64,000 bases of DNA from Prunella strophiata (GCA_036583965.1 JAZBQD010000018.1:15540867-15604866), one strand, 5' to 3'. Numbered from the stretch's first letter, positions 1 through 14,223 are shown. The notes: generated from the letters alone by a model not told the origin. Translations and numbers: made by a program.

Positions 1-1312
1 ATTCCCTGTGCCATTTCACATCCCACTGGTGTCTGTGTTTATGCACCTGATTTGGGCTCCTCATGTCCTTGGATATGAACTCCACACCAGCCTGTTGTCA
101 GCTCCAAGTCAAGCTGCAATTTATGACATGCTCCAACTTACCTTCCATTGTTATCAGAGACTGATGAAGCACGATAACAGCATGAAACTATGGCTTGGAA
201 GACACCCATGAAGCATCTTTTGTTTCCTCTTCTTTTGATTCCAGATTCCAGGTGTAATCTTGACATGGATTCCTCTCAAGCACGGCACTTTTCCTCCCAA
301 AACAAAGCACCAGGTGCCCCAATGAATCCTTGTCAATCACTGAAGCTCTTTCATCTGCATGCAGTGTCATTTAGAGTTATTACCAAGGCATTAAATCATC
401 CAGCAGGTGACAGCTGACACACGTTCTGTAAAGTGGCTTTGGGATGAAAGACATTACAGGCATTAAAAAACATTAAGTTTAATACTGAAATATAACAATT
501 GTTAATAACATCACTTCTGAACTGGTAGCACCTTCACATGAAGAATGTCACATTCACCTTTTTCTCAAATGGCAAGATTCACAGCAAAGCAACATTCTAA
601 TCTTTTCTAAAATTAATTCCTGAAATCAAGAAAAGTACTTAAAATTCCCACGAAATAACAGAATTAATCAGAACTTCGTGAGAAAGCCTCTTGAAGGAAA
701 CAAAAACATAGATGATGGCAGCCAAAAGTTACTTACCCTGGCCATCAGTGATCACTGCACAGATTTAATAAATCAAGTTTACACAAACAGAAATTATAGA
801 GTGCTTCCATATCTTTGTTTCAACTGACTTTTCCTAAATAAAGTTTTAATAATTTCCAAATGCAAGCATATTTATTAACCTCAGCACAGAAATAGCTGTG
901 CTGTCTTTTGAGTGCTTCTGTAAGTATAATCTTAACATTTGTTATAAAAAGTTCAAAGCTGCTCCACTTTTGCATCTGGTCAGCCTTTTTTTTTTCCCTT
1001 TAGGATAGAAATATATTTTGCCTATATCTTCAAACCAACAGTTCTCAAAGAATCTCATAACCTGCATTGTTGCAGGTAACTGCTTTTTGAAGAGGTGCTC
1101 TCATTAACACAGCAAATTCTTGGAAATGAGATGAGGAGTTCAAAGGTTTTGTGCTAAAAAAGCATGAAAAATAAAAGCAAGTTACCATTAGCAAGAGTTA
1201 CCATTACTGCCAGAAGAATAGTAACATGGAAATTGATGCCAAAAGTAAGTAAATCTTAATTTTTAGTGGTTACCCAGCAAAGGTTTATAATAACACAGCT
1301 TTTTTATCACAC

Positions 1313-1315
<3 letters not shown>

Positions 1316-1351
<36 letters not shown>
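1316..1351. repeat. Poly(T)36 tract
   Basis: A run of 36 T. A short direct repeat of cacagctttttt precedes it, so slippage during replication is the likely source. I could not recognise a retroposed body on either side. Confidence 0.95.
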
Positions 1352-1357
<6 letters not shown>

Positions 1358-2191
1358 GTCATTGAAAGGATTGGGTAAGAAGACATGTAAAAAGACCCCA
1401 ATTCTTCAAATGTTAACTGGAAAAGAAAGCATTGCCAATCCATGACATTCCTATTAAAGTCATGACATTTCACTTCACTTTCCCCCTTAGACAAGCAGCA
1501 AGGAAGAAGAACAAATTCCAAAGTAATTTTAGCTTCCTTCCCATCACAGAAAAAAAAATAAAAGAATCACACAACAGATGGACAAAATGCTATATAACAA
1601 AACCTTCATGCTGGGGACTGTACTCACTATGTGCCATAAATAGCCACCTCAAAACTGCCCCAGATCACTCCACCAAACCCAAAATCTACTACAGAGCCTC
1701 TTTTAAAATCCCTGGGCTCAGTGAGAGCCCTGCATACCTAGGAGCGGCCCACTGACACATCTGTCTTCAGCCCTGTGGTTCTTGGATGGAATCCAGATCT
1801 CGGAGCTGCGATCCAACGCTTCCCGTACAATGTCTGGGGAGGAACAAGTGTTCAAGCCAAGCTTATCTAAAGCTGCAGGCGTGAAGGATGACAACCAGCT
1901 AGTTACCTCAGAGGAAGCATTTTCCACTGCACTTGATCCAAATCCCTTTCAGTCCAGAACATGGACAGTCCAGGTCCCCTCTCACAATCCTGGGTGCCTG
2001 CAGCTGTTCTTTGAACAGCCAGAGAAGGGCTCCTGTTTATTTTTGAAGTTCAGCTGGAAGAGCTTGCAGCACTTTCAGCTAATGGCTCAGTGGCATAACC
2101 ACTTTCCCAGGCAGTGACAGGCGTGGATTCACTGCACAGAAGTGAATGCAAAACCCCAAAGCCAGAGATAGAAAGCACAGGGGAAATAACT

Positions 2192-2605
2192 CACAGAACC
2201 ACAGAATGACTAGGTTGGAAGAGACCTTAAAGATCATTGAGTCCAACCCATGCCCTAACACCTCAACTAAACCATGCCACTGAGTGCCATATCCAGTCTT
2301 TTTTTAAACACTTCCAGGGATGGTGACTCCACCACCTCCCCAGGCAGACCATTGCAATACTTTATCACCCTTTCTGTAAAAAACTTTTTCCTAATATCTA
2401 ATCTGTATTTCCCTTGGCACAGCTTGAGACTGTGTCCTCTAGTTCTGTCAGCTGCTGTCTGGAGAAAGAGACCAACCCCACCTGACCACAACCACCTTTC
2501 AGGGAGTTGCAGAGAGTCATAAGGTCACCCCTGAGTCTCCTTTTCTCCAGGCTGAACACCCCCAGCTCCCTCAGTCGTCCCTAACAGGGCTTGTGTTCCA
2601 AACTC
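2192..2605 (-). mobile_element. CR1-type LINE 3' fragment, minus orientation
   Basis: On the plus strand this reads acagaatgactaggttggaa, then gagaccttaaagatcattga, which is the complement of the CR1 3' end. Minus-strand translation gives [20 protein letters not shown] and PGEVVESPSLEVFKKRLDMA, the characteristic CR1 ORF2 C-terminus, in a single open stretch of about 74 codons. The element is 5'-truncated at about 410 bp. The preserved frame suggests a moderately young copy. Confidence 0.93.
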
Positions 2606-4572
2606 ACTTGTGCAGTTCTGCAAAAGGGGTAAAAGAGGATCCTTGGGTTTACTCCTACAACTGTTTAAGCAGAAAGAAGCAGTTTTTGGAGCATCAAAAA
2701 ATAACTCAGACCTGTGCTGAATCTGCAAAGCCACTAAGATGGCAGGCACTGCCTTTCACATCCCTCTCTCTCTCTCTCTCTGGCTGCTTTTCCTAAATAA
2801 AGTACTCGCAGCTGCAGTCACAAAGAGCCCACTTTAACTGATATGAATGTCTTCAGCTCTACCCTATTTCTCAATCCCTACATTTAAGAGAGACATAGGT
2901 GATTATCTCATCTGATACATACAGAAGGGCATAGAATTGCAGGTGCCAAGATAAGGAAGTGATAAGACTTCACAGCTTTGTGTGTTTAAAAACCCTGAGA
3001 TTGTGAACACTTGTCCTTCTCACCACTGCTCTGAACAGCAAAGTGAAGATGAGGGATAAACCACAGATCAGCCTCAAAATTTCAAACAAGCTTTTTTGTT
3101 TTATCCTCAACTCCTAACAGCTGAAGATGAATCATTTATCAAAAATATTAGTCAAATATTAGATACATGATACTGTGGGTGTGGTCCAGGTCATCTGATG
3201 GTTTCCAGTTGCTGCAGAATGGATACCATTTTCCTTGTTTTAGTATGTTTTCATTAACAATATCAGGTAACAGTTATTACCAAATATTTTACTTCCTGCC
3301 CTAGAAAACAGTTATGTGCTATGCCTGAGTGAAATAATAAAAAACAATTTTTTAAAAAAATTATTCTCTTGTTTCCTTTCATAGTGCGTTCACTTTGTCC
3401 CTTCTGCTTTTCGCTTGCATCCTTCATTTAAAACTTCATTACTTCAGAAAGAAGCAAACATTTTGAATTTAATTATTCCTGCAAATTGAGGTTTGGGGTT
3501 TTTTTCAATATTATTAAAGAAAGATCTTTAAGTAAAATGTTTATTGTCTTACTTTAACTCCAATGATTGTCTTGATTTAGTATTAATTAAATACTCCATT
3601 TGTTTGGGTATTTTTATAACTACCCTAAACACTTGTGAATCTAGATTATTTAAATTGTTAATATCCTGGGTTACAATCCTTGAAAGCAGTTTGAAAGTTC
3701 ATCAGAATAGGCCTGTTCTGACATGATCAACTGAGTGAATGTCATTTTACAGTGGTTATCCTTGGGACTGGAGAGATTTCTTGTCAACAAAAACCTTGTG
3801 CAACTCTCCCATCCTTTCCAGAACACAGAAATTAAAACCCTCAGCCAGACTGAAACGTTGGTGCCTAAAAGAAAACGCTGGAAATACAGATTCCAGAAGA
3901 CATTTTCTGTGACCCTCAGCATTTCTCTAGGCAGAGAGGCCATTTTTATTTAGCAATGGTTATTGCTTTTTGCCAGTAATAACTTACCACATGAACAGTT
4001 GGTCCATTTTCATCATCACAGAAAAGAAAACACCACAGTTATGTGCAGCCACCACACCTGTATGTAATTGCATCTCTTCTTGAAATGTCAGATCTAAACA
4101 AAAATAATTATTATCTTCTTTTTTTTTCTTTCTTAGAAAATGCATGGAGAAACATGGCTAATTTTTCCATTTTAATCTATTTTTCACATATAGATCCATA
4201 CATAGCAGCCCCTTCTATGTAGATACCAATATCACACAAAAGCTAGCCAAAAAAAAAAAAAACCCACACTTACTTTTATTTGATCATGTCATACAAGTTT
4301 TATGCTCATTTTCCACAAAACTATAGAAACCCATGTTCAGAGTGGAATTTTTTTACTTTCAAATTCTTTGCCAGCATGCATTTTGCAGACAGGTAAACAG
4401 AAAGGCAATGCCACCATCCACTACAAAATCTATTTTAGCCCGTTATGAGCAAGACTTTTTTCCCCACATTGAACAAGTCTCAACATGGGAAAGAAGTGCT
4501 CAAGTCAGTAAAGATTACAGTGAAGTAGATTGAAGGTACTGTGATTTCTATTTCAGGTTCCAAACTATTTAT

Positions 4573-4655
4573 ATCATAGAATTTTAAAATGCTTTGTCTT
4601 GGAAGGGACCTTAAAAATCATCTAGCTCCAACCCCCCTGCCATGGGCAGGGGCAT
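4573..4655 (-). mobile_element. Short CR1 3'-end fragment, minus orientation
   Basis: The segment starts atcatagaattttaaaatgc and contains cttggaagggaccttaaaaa, tcatctagctccaacccccc and tgccatgggcagg. This is the classic terminal segment of avian CR1 seen in complement. About 80 bp remain, with no coding remnant. Confidence 0.88.
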
Positions 4656-7600
4656 CAAGTAGGACTTCAAAGGACTAACCATCATTTTAAAGCCATATTT
4701 ATATTCCAATGATCTTATTATAGACATGTTATAGAACTTTTCTGATTCCTAAACAAATCAAAAGGTTTCTGTACAGCTGAGTATGGTATAATTTGACTTC
4801 CACTTGTGGGAAGAGAGACTTCAGGTTTCTATTTTTCTCCAGGTATTCCAGAACAGCTGTGACTGCACATCAGCTTTGGGCTGGGTGCCAACAGTGACCT
4901 GGTAGCACTGAGAGATCTCCAAGATATTCCCTGATGTTCCTGCATAGTACATTACACACACCACCTCAACTGGTATTAAAAGGAGCTCTCCCTTGGGTCT
5001 AAGCTGGCCTACACTGCTGATCTTCTCCTTTTATCCCAGCACAGCATGGAATGTGCTGCAGCTCCACCACAAACTCTCCCACTCCTCTGCTGTCTTTCCA
5101 CACATAGACACACACACTACACAAATAAGTGGATCTATAGAGAAATTAGATAACATTGAACCACTGCTGTCATACCTTTGTATTCCCACCCACCTCTTGT
5201 TCTATGTGAGACCTCTGGGTCCATATACACCTCCACATCCCACTGCTCTGTACCAGGCACTGAGGGAACACACAAAGTAAGGAAAAGCCTCCCGCTGAAT
5301 TCAGCAGTGACTCTTGGGCAGGTCACAGCCCCTTGCCTGGGGCTCCAGCTGCTCCCCCCACCCAAGGGCACAGCCTGCAGTTCCTACTACTGGCACTGTG
5401 GGTATTCCTCAGCACAGGCAGTTCTTGAGCATGATGAAAACATCAAGGCCTCTGTTTTAAAGATTTTGGCTATTTAAGAAAAAAAAAAAAAAATTCCCTT
5501 TGTATAGGCTGGGGTCTGCATTTCTAAAGCACATGGGGCTTCATCTTCTCATTTAGTTTTGATTATGACCAGTGGAACAGGTGCACACTGCAAAGCAGCA
5601 TTCCACAGATTCACTGGCACCAGTACCTGTGTGCATACCAGCACAGTCATGTAAAGAAACTGTACAATACAAGCCTGTATAATGCACCACCTGCAAAGGG
5701 CCTATGCAATTAAACCCTTCCCATCCACAGGCAGAGTTGAAACAGCTCAAGATCCCAGATAAAAGGTGTCAGGGAAGACAGACCTATTATTTATCACACA
5801 GCTAGCAAGACCAAATATAAAAGACTAACCAATAGCCTTTCCAATCCCACACTGCCAGCTGGCACTAAATGGTAAGTGAAAGCACTGCAAAGTACTTTTT
5901 CCCTTGCTTTTATAACAGTGCAATTTTAGTATGTGGTGTATGGCACGTTGCCATTTCCATTTTTTGAGTGCAAAAGCCTTGTACAGGGAACAGGGAGTAC
6001 AGCCAACAGAACCAGATCCACCTAGAACTTTGAACTAAAAGTCATTCTTCCATGGGTGAGCAGCAAATGTTTGGGGGTTGGGTTTTTTTTGGTTAGTCTT
6101 CATGATCAACAGTACATATTTACTTGAACAAACTGTTAAAGCAAGCTTTTAATAAATGCATTATCACCAAGAGGTTCTCATTTGTCTTCAACTCTGCCCA
6201 AATTGATTTTGCCAGAGGGATTCACAGCCAGCTAAATACAAATCCTCCCAGGAGCAGCAGAATCCCTCACACTATGTCTGCATAGTGTGTGGAGGCATAG
6301 GACTCAGAAATCTTAACACCAATGGATGACATGGGAGTCGCTGCATTCAGCCCTACTACTTATCTGTAGGATTAGACAGGGGAAGCTCCAATTGATTCAC
6401 CCTTGCTGTGTCCAACCCCACGTTCATAACCAGCCTACTTCAAGAGGTCAGCCTCAAGGACACAGTGTTTGGTGTTGCAGACACCATAGAAGGCACTTTT
6501 GTCTGACAAGTGTGCACACAAACAACTACTGATATGATGGTGAGTGTTCACACCTATTTACTAATGCAGATATAAGGCAAGTACACATTGTTGAAAGAAA
6601 AATCTCTTTGCTCCAACTTTATCCTGGGAATAATAACAATCAAAAAGAGAGTTGTAGTTACAAACCCACCCAAATAGCAGGATGCAAGATCTTGTTGATT
6701 TTTACCCACACATTATTATCTCTGGGGTTTTTTTTATTATTTATTGCATTTGTGGTGGCTCAGTGTAAGCAGTTCCTCTTTCTGCATTTAAATCGCTAAC
6801 TAAGCAGGATAAAAAGAGGCAGATTATGTGACAGACTTCTTTCAAAACCTGGAGACTTCCAAGACCAGTCTAAGAAAACTGATAAGCAGGTTGGAAATCT
6901 GAAAATTCAGGGATAATACCAGGGATTAAAAATAAACACATCTCAGAATAAGACTAATACTATTGCATGTTGATGCTGTAGAATTACATTGGCATAACAA
7001 AACACTGCTGTTGGGGCCTGACTAAATTAACTGCTGCACTGCCTCTAAAATAAGACAACAATTACATTAAAAAAAACACTGCACACAGAGAAAAATCTTT
7101 TATAAAAAATACTGTCTTGTGAACATCTGCCAGTCAGTAACACCAGGCAGTTCCTTCAAGGTTTGAATAGGAAATTCCTTCCATCTTTGGCACCTGAATT
7201 CCCTCCTGAATGACACAGCTTAACTAAACCTCCTGAAATAAGTATACTACAAAATCATAACTCTGAATCTGGGGGTTTTAGTTTGGTTTCCACTTAAACT
7301 ATCATTTATATTATCTTCAACAAATAAGAATAGAAATAATTATTTTTAAAATTATAGGTGTTACCATTAGAAGTCCCTCTAGCAATTTTGAAATGTTTAA
7401 GGAAAAAGAATTTTCATATGTATAAATAGGGTACAATTTAAAAACCTAAATTCTGTGGGCTATCAGATTCATGCTTTTAGTTGGTTTTGTTGTCAAGTTC
7501 TTCAAGACACATTGTGTTATTTTAGTAAAACAAATTATTTTCAGGTTTGTTTAGAATGAAAATGCAAGATACAAGAAAACCTTTTTTTTTTTTTTTTTGA

Positions 7601-8616
7601 GGGAAGATTAAGCAACCATAAATCTTATTAATACAAAATATAAATTTTTCACAAGATAATCCTACAAAAGTCCAAGACTCATACAATTGAAATAGGACTC
7701 AAAAAAGTCTAAACTTCCTTCTCCATATAAAACCCACAGTAGTAGAATTGGAGTGCAATAGGACTATGGCAGCAATAAACAAAAAAATTCTATAAACCAG
7801 AAAACACAACAGTTTTGTAAAGGAAAACAGAATCATACCTAAAAAGCTTCAAAACCAATATATAAATAATTTATCTTTTATATAATCAGGAATGCTACTT
7901 GGTTGTGGAACACATATAGACCAAGAGTATGAAAACAAAGAGTATCTCAGAGAATGCCACCAGATAAAAATCATTAACAAATTTAATAACTAATTCTGTT
8001 ATAACTCTTAGGAAAACCACAGTCATTATTCACCATGTGGTTAGCACCTTAAGAAAGTCAGGGTTTTGCTTTGTTGAGGGTTTTTTCCTAAAAGTCATAG
8101 CAAAAAAACCAATGAAAATCTCTTCTATGTCCAGGACTTGCTGAGAGCTTCTCCTGAATGCAAATGTTTTCTCAACCATAAAAGAAGAAGGAAAATGAGA
8201 GAAAACTCATTTGTGAAGAGAGGAAAAGGAGAGAAAAGTCTCAGGAGTATCTGACCTCACTGCAGGCAAGAGGGATAATGTTCTCCTCAGATTCCCACTG
8301 AACTCAGCTGTGGGATGCCCCAGTCTCACCTGTGTGTTGAGACACACACACACAGGTTTTTATAGCATCACAAACTGCTTGTTGTGGAGAGCCTAAAGGT
8401 TTAAAAAATAATTAAAAAAAAAAAAAAAAAGGTGTATTTATTATAACTGAGGCAGCACCTGCGACTTGCTGAAAGCCCAAATAATATGAGCGTATTCTCT
8501 ATGGAGGGGACTCAAAAAAAAAAGGTTAAAACGCAAAACTTTCCCCCACACTTCTCACACCTGTGCTCCAGGGAATGAGGCCCATTTCAGCCCTTCTTTT
8601 CTTCCTAAAATAGAGA

Positions 8617-8772
8617 CTCCCGGGGCCGCGCTCGGCAGCGGCGGCGTGAGGGGAGGGCCGGGGCTGGAGCTCCGTGCGGGGCCGCATCCCTCCCTCCTTC
8701 CCTCCCTCCTTCCCTCCCTCCTTCCCTCCCTCCGGGGAAACCGGGAATGCGCTGTGCTCGTGCACCCGGCAT
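8617..8772. promoter_or_regulatory. Isolated GC-rich, CpG-containing patch
   Basis: About 150 bp stands out sharply from the AT-rich surroundings, with repeated CpG (actcccggggccgcgctcgg, cagcggcggcgtgagg, ctccgtgcggggccgc, aaaccgggaatgcg, cacccggcattccc). It encloses the minisatellite at 8687-8733. It could be a small CpG island promoter for an unannotated transcript, or a GC-rich repeat. No coding exon or known promoter element was recognised beside it. The polyglycine-like open frames across it come from the tandem repeat. Confidence 0.4.
8687..8733. repeat. 12-bp minisatellite, pyrimidine on plus and G-rich on minus strand
   Basis: About four units of tccctccctcct are arrayed without interruption. 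The minus strand is a run of GGGAGGGAGG blocks, which fits the pattern for intramolecular G-quadruplex formation. Confidence 0.93.
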
Positions 8773-11700
8773 TCCCAAAAAACTTCAGCCTGCAAATACC
8801 AATGTGGTGCATGGCCGAGTACAAGCCACCTGGGAAGTTCACAATGTTTGCTCACCGTAGGGAGAAGCACAGGGAAGTACCAGCGCAGCTAACTTCAGTT
8901 CCATCGGTAATTTCTTATTCTAAACTAGGTGTGTTGTCTGTGCTTCACCATGCTGTGCCTGCACAGAAACACTTGTGGCAATTTGCAGCCTGCTTGGTGT
9001 TTTGGCTTTCACGTGGAACTGAAATCTAAAAAACAATGATACCAAACTAATTAAGTAACCTTAAAAATTCTACTTTCTACTCACAGAGCATGATGCCAGT
9101 AAGGCATTTTTTGACTCAAAAATCAGCATAACTAGGCAATATATGATCATACAGGATGCACACAGAGGCTCTTGCCTGCTACAGTGAGCTACTAGCAAAA
9201 AGCACCTACAAGAGCTGAGAAGAAGAAAGTGAAGAAAGTAAGGACCTTGATTTGCTGCCTTCTTGAAGATGCAGAAATCATAATGCTGTCAAAGTTCTAG
9301 AAAACACAGTGCACAAGACAACCAGTGATTCTAAAATGTTTTTGGAGTCTCATAAGCACTGCTGGCTTTGTGCATTAGCCTGCATTATTTATTTCTAACA
9401 CTGTAGCACTTCACGCTCTGTCAAAGAGCACTACACTGAGCTATGGACAGACACACAGTTAATTAAGGTGCAAATTAAGGTCAGAGAGAATGATAGTCTA
9501 TACCAATTGCTTTTCTAGAATTGGCTACAGTTGTGTATTTGACACTGGAAATGCCTCTAGTGAAGCTAATGTTAAGAAAGAATTGGCAGTATATTAGTAG
9601 ACAGTGACAGATGTAGACAAAATTCTCCACTGTGAATGGAAGCATGGTGGGTTTTTTCTTAATCTGAACAGGGAAAAAAACCCCAATTTACACAGTCTCT
9701 GCTAGTTCCATTGCTTGAAACTGAATGGCAGTGCAGCTATTCACCACAAAGTCCTGCCCAAAAAGAGAGTTCATACTCATTTGTTTACACTTCTGACTAA
9801 AACCCAACCCAGAAAAAGCAAAATATCTGCATGACTATTAAGAGTTTTTGAAGGTAATACTCTTGTGCAGAGATTAATTTAAACTTCACTTAAATTCATT
9901 GATTTCTATTTGTCCTTCAAAATTATTTTAATAGGCTAATTATATTCCAGGCACACTACCCTTGTAATGCTGTGGATAATATCTCTAGAACCAAAAGGCT
10001 GCATTTGGGGTTCCTTTTTTTCTCCACACAGTGGCAAGAAATAAGTTATGTTCTCCAGTTTCTGCCTAACAGGCATCATTATACTTATATATACAGGTTA
10101 CTTATGAATTACAGCAGGCTAATACCTACAACTCAATCCTAAATCAGACAGTGGCTTCTCCTTGCAATTCCAAGCTCTCAAAAGGGAAAGAGGGAACTAC
10201 TGCCCTGTGAGGAATTTGTTTAAGATTTGAAGAGAATGCTCCAAAAACAAAAACAAAAATTCCACCAATAAAGAAATAAAGAGCTATTTATCAATTTACT
10301 TATATAAGCTATTTTCTTAAAGTAAATGAGAAATATATGATTACCTTTTTATTTAAACCTAAATTAGATGATTAGTACTTGTTTATCTGACCCCTTGGAG
10401 CACTCAATCTCTACTTTTTTTTATTTCTTACAATACACATACCAGATATCGCTCAAAGTAATCAAATATCTACTTACTCTGCATTTCTTAGGAGACTGGG
10501 GAGTACAGTACTAGGGCATTATATAATCACTGACTGTGGGGGAGGGGAAAGCAACTTGATATTAACTTGTAGGATAGACTGTGTCACCCATCATTACATG
10601 AAATTCTTTAGAAACAGGAAAAGAAAAACAGTGATTCTGACAGCACCTTCCTGGCTTTTCTCATATGCTCTCTTCAAGCTCTCGCACATTATTAAACAAT
10701 CCCAGCCACTGAATCCTTCTATCACTCCTCTTTTTCTTTGCCTTGCCTCTGTTCTTGTCCACAGAGGATAATATATATACTACCACTAGGACAGAAATTG
10801 TCCTTCTGTGAAGAAGCTCTCAAAATGAGATGACTCATTTTTTCCTTCTCTTGATCATGTAAGCAAAGGGCTGAACTAGTCATTCAAAATGTGTCTAAGC
10901 TGCTTGGAAAGAGCCAGTTCAGTTATGTTAAAAATGATCCTATTCCTACCACATAATCAGTGCTTCTAGGGAATGCAGCACCTGGATTTATGTGGCAGTA
11001 GTTGGGGGAAGTTTGGGCCAGAAATATCCACCCCTCAGAATATTTGTCATCTGAGAGAACCCCTCTTTCTTAGGATGGCAGGAAGTTAAAGGTAGAAAAT
11101 CCTGCCTTTGCAGTTACTCTCAGCTGACCCATGAGTGCATTCAGAAAGCCTTGGAAGCTGAGAAGCTTGTGGTCTGTTGGTAATTGAGGTGCAACATAAA
11201 TTGTGAACCACCTTCCCACGTGGGTGGTAGGTGAGCTGAGGATCTGGAAAATCACCAGGATGGAGAAGGCAGAGCAGCTGCCTCACACTTTTAAAAGGTC
11301 ACAGAACTGTGCTGCAGCACAAGCTTCACCCTATTTGGGTTAAATATTGAGATTTCTTAGTCTAGGAGCACCACTGGCCCAGCTTTGGTTACCATCTCAA
11401 AACTGAAGCAAGAACTACAAAACAAAAACCCAAATGCTGGTATAGCATGGCACTGTGTGCTGCCTCACTTCCACTGCAGCCTGTGAATGTTTCACTGCAT
11501 TTTCTCTTCAAACTGCAGACCTCTTGAAAACAAATCCCAAAGGAAAGTACAGAAAGAAACACATCCTAACACAGATAGCAGTCATAACAGTAAGAAATTA
11601 CATCTAAAATTAGCATAACTGAATTGGCAAAGAATAAAAGCAGTCATCTCTTTTTGAGAGAGTTTCTTCACAGAAAATGTTAATAATGGGAAAAATTCTG

Positions 11701-12324
11701 AGATTGTTTAATTTTTGATGTCCTTATTTTAATAAAGCATTGGTTGTTTGTGAACCTAGACACTGATTTTATGACTGCAAGTCTATGCTTGCAGAGTGTG
11801 CTTGCTGTAAGTATGATCTGCATCCTTTGGTGCACCAAAGCAAACTGAGACTTCGGCTCATGAATTGTGGTTAGAGCAGCTCAGACAAAATAATTCCCAT
11901 GAAGCCCAAGAAAACTTTATATATTACAGTTGTGCATTTGGCCCCATTTCTCCTTTGATGCCCATTAACATAAATAATTGCCTTATTTTAGAATCCATGG
12001 CAAGCAGCTTCTACTACAGAGGGGTTGGCTGTGGGCAGCAAGTTCCTGCTGAATACACACAGGTCCATTACATTGCCCTGCACTCTCATGTTGAGGTGCT
12101 CAGGATGGGCCTCTGAAGGAAGCTTTGCTCAACAGGATGATGCCCTGCTGGAAGAAATGTAGGCAGCTGGCAATATTCTGTCATGCCCTATAACAGGGGA
12201 AAAAAATCTGGGTTTGTTTTTAAGATTGCTATGTATTCAGTAGACAAAATATGTACAAGATGACTTTGGGAATTACAAGATTGATGTGCCTTGATGCCCT
12301 GAAATGAGGCTTGGGTCCAATATA

Positions 12325-12528
12325 AAATCACAAAATGGTTTGGGTTGGAAGGCACCTTAAAGATCATCCAGTTCCATGGGCAGGGACACCTCCCACTAGA
12401 CCAGGTTGCTCAGAGCCCAATCCAACCTGTTCTTGTACATTTCCAAGGATGGGGAGTCCACAGCTTCTCTGGGCAACCAGTGCCAGTCCCTCCTAAACAC
12501 ATTTATTCCTAATATCTAATCTAGACCT
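12325..12528 (-). mobile_element. CR1 3' fragment, minus orientation
   Basis: The sequence reads aaaatggtttgggttggaag, then gcaccttaaagatcatccag, gaccaggttgctcagagccc, aaggatggggagtccacagc and ttcctaatatctaatctaga. This is the normal order of CR1 3'-end blocks in complement. A short deletion removes the bases usually present after gttcca. About 200 bp remain, with no intact reading frame. Confidence 0.92.
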
Positions 12529-14186
12529 GCTGAATGCAGCATCACAGGTGGGGTCTCACAAGAGTGGGGTAGAGGGGCAGAATTACCTCCCTCAATCTGC
12601 TGGTCTCACATATCTTGATGTGACCCAGGCAGCTGCTTCAGAAGATAATTCAATTCCTGGTACTTCTGTTGATTGATGTGGAAGTATCTATTGTTTTCAT
12701 TTAATAAAGACTGAGTTTTCACAATTGATGCAATCATCAACTCCAATGTAACCTCAGAGCTGTTGTTTGACATCACAATCATGTACTAAGGAATCTTAGA
12801 TCAAGATTTTTTAAAAAGTTTGCAATTTTTGTCCTGTGAACATAGTTGCAAACTCGTGTTGAACTGATTAATTCTTTATGTGGGTATTAAAGTTGTATAA
12901 ATTTTGAGGTCACACAGTCCTGCAGAGTTTGTGGAGACAGTCAGCTCCATCTGAACACAATTCCCTCACTGTCTGTGATAATCTTAGAGACCTGCACACA
13001 TGCAGGAATCTCTTTTACAACAACCAACAGTAATAACTGTTTTTTGTATACCACCCACAATAATGGCTGTCCTTATTCAATGTACTTTTTAAGACTGCAA
13101 TCTCTCCTTAAACAAAATGTCATTGGAAGGATATGAGTGATGAACCAAAGCAACCCATCACATGCAAGAGGAAAAAGAGATTAACCCTCCAGGCTCTGTT
13201 AAGCACAGTATAGGTTAAAGAAGAAAACCCAGAACTAGAATTCCACACCCATATTTGATTGCCCTTGTTTTTTAATCTCAGCTGCAGGCTTAAAATGCAG
13301 ACTGCACCACAGAGAACAACCTTTTAAGCTCTGTGACCATCCAGACAAAACACAGTATGATGCAGCTGGGCAATGGTTTCTGTAACAAAGAAGTACACCA
13401 GAACGCTCATCAATTTTCAGGCAGAAAATGAATTAGAGGCTTTTCCACGGGATAACAATGCACTACTCTGAAAGGCTGCCATCCTGTGGCACTTTAGGGA
13501 TGCTGTAGTAGCCCTGAGTTAGTGGTTTCTACACTCTGGACTGAAAACATGTCCTAGATAAACGAAACACTCCTGTGGTTTTGGTTTTGTTTTTTTTTTT
13601 TTTTAATATTTAGATAGTTTCAACAGAAAGCTCTGACCCCTTCTGAGTTAGCTGTATCATAGCACAGCTTATAAGATGGAGTTTGGTCAAAGTTTTTTAT
13701 TTTATTTCTATCAAAAGAGCCAATGAACATAACTTTCTTAACCTGAAAATATTCTATCATACTGCTGCCATATTCATCCATAAATTTCAGCTGCTGAATG
13801 AACACACACTCAAAAATAGAGCAGGTGGGGGAAATTGATTTGCTTGCAGAATCATTAGTATGTTGTCAGTAAGAAGCACATTATGAGTTAGAAACTAGTC
13901 CTTTGTATTATTTTTCCCCCTACAAATCCTAAATTAAGATCAGCTTGCAACTACTGTAAAATAGAATCCCATAGCAAATAATCAAAGGAGAAAAAAGCTA
14001 CACATCCACTCTTTAGACCACCTTTAAGGCTAGGAAAAAATGGGTAATTGAGGCTCTATTAGTATAGAAGTGATAAAGAACAGCTAAGAAAGCTCTTAGA
14101 CATATGTGCAAAGTTTAAATCTTGGCTCCTTGAAACACATCTTGGTTACTTCAGCAAGACTTGTATTTTAAGAAGTTATATAAGCC

Positions 14187-14189
<3 letters not shown>

Positions 14190-14223
<34 letters not shown>
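14190..14223. repeat. (TA)n microsatellite
   Basis: About 17 uninterrupted TA dinucleotides are followed by a slightly decayed edge (acatatacacat). It lies in gene-poor sequence. Confidence 0.95.

Larger units (their letters stand above)
1..8616. other. Gene-poor flank, no coding exon recognised
   Basis: AT-rich unique sequence interrupted by the poly(T) tract at 1316, CR1 fragments at 2192 and 4573, a short CT run near 2763-2781, and A/T runs near 5480, 7581 and 8413. Open frames here are at most about 110 codons and have no recognisable domain. Confidence 0.7.

Noticed and set aside
1316..1351. Poly(T) as the tail of a processed pseudogene or SINE
   Set aside because: No gene-derived or SINE-like body was recognisable on either side. 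The short cacagctttt repeat next to it is better explained by slippage.
8526..8870. Minus-strand frame with GGKEGGKEGGKEGG repeats
   Set aside because: The repeat peptide is only the translation of the 12-bp minisatellite, and the flanking residues show no family.
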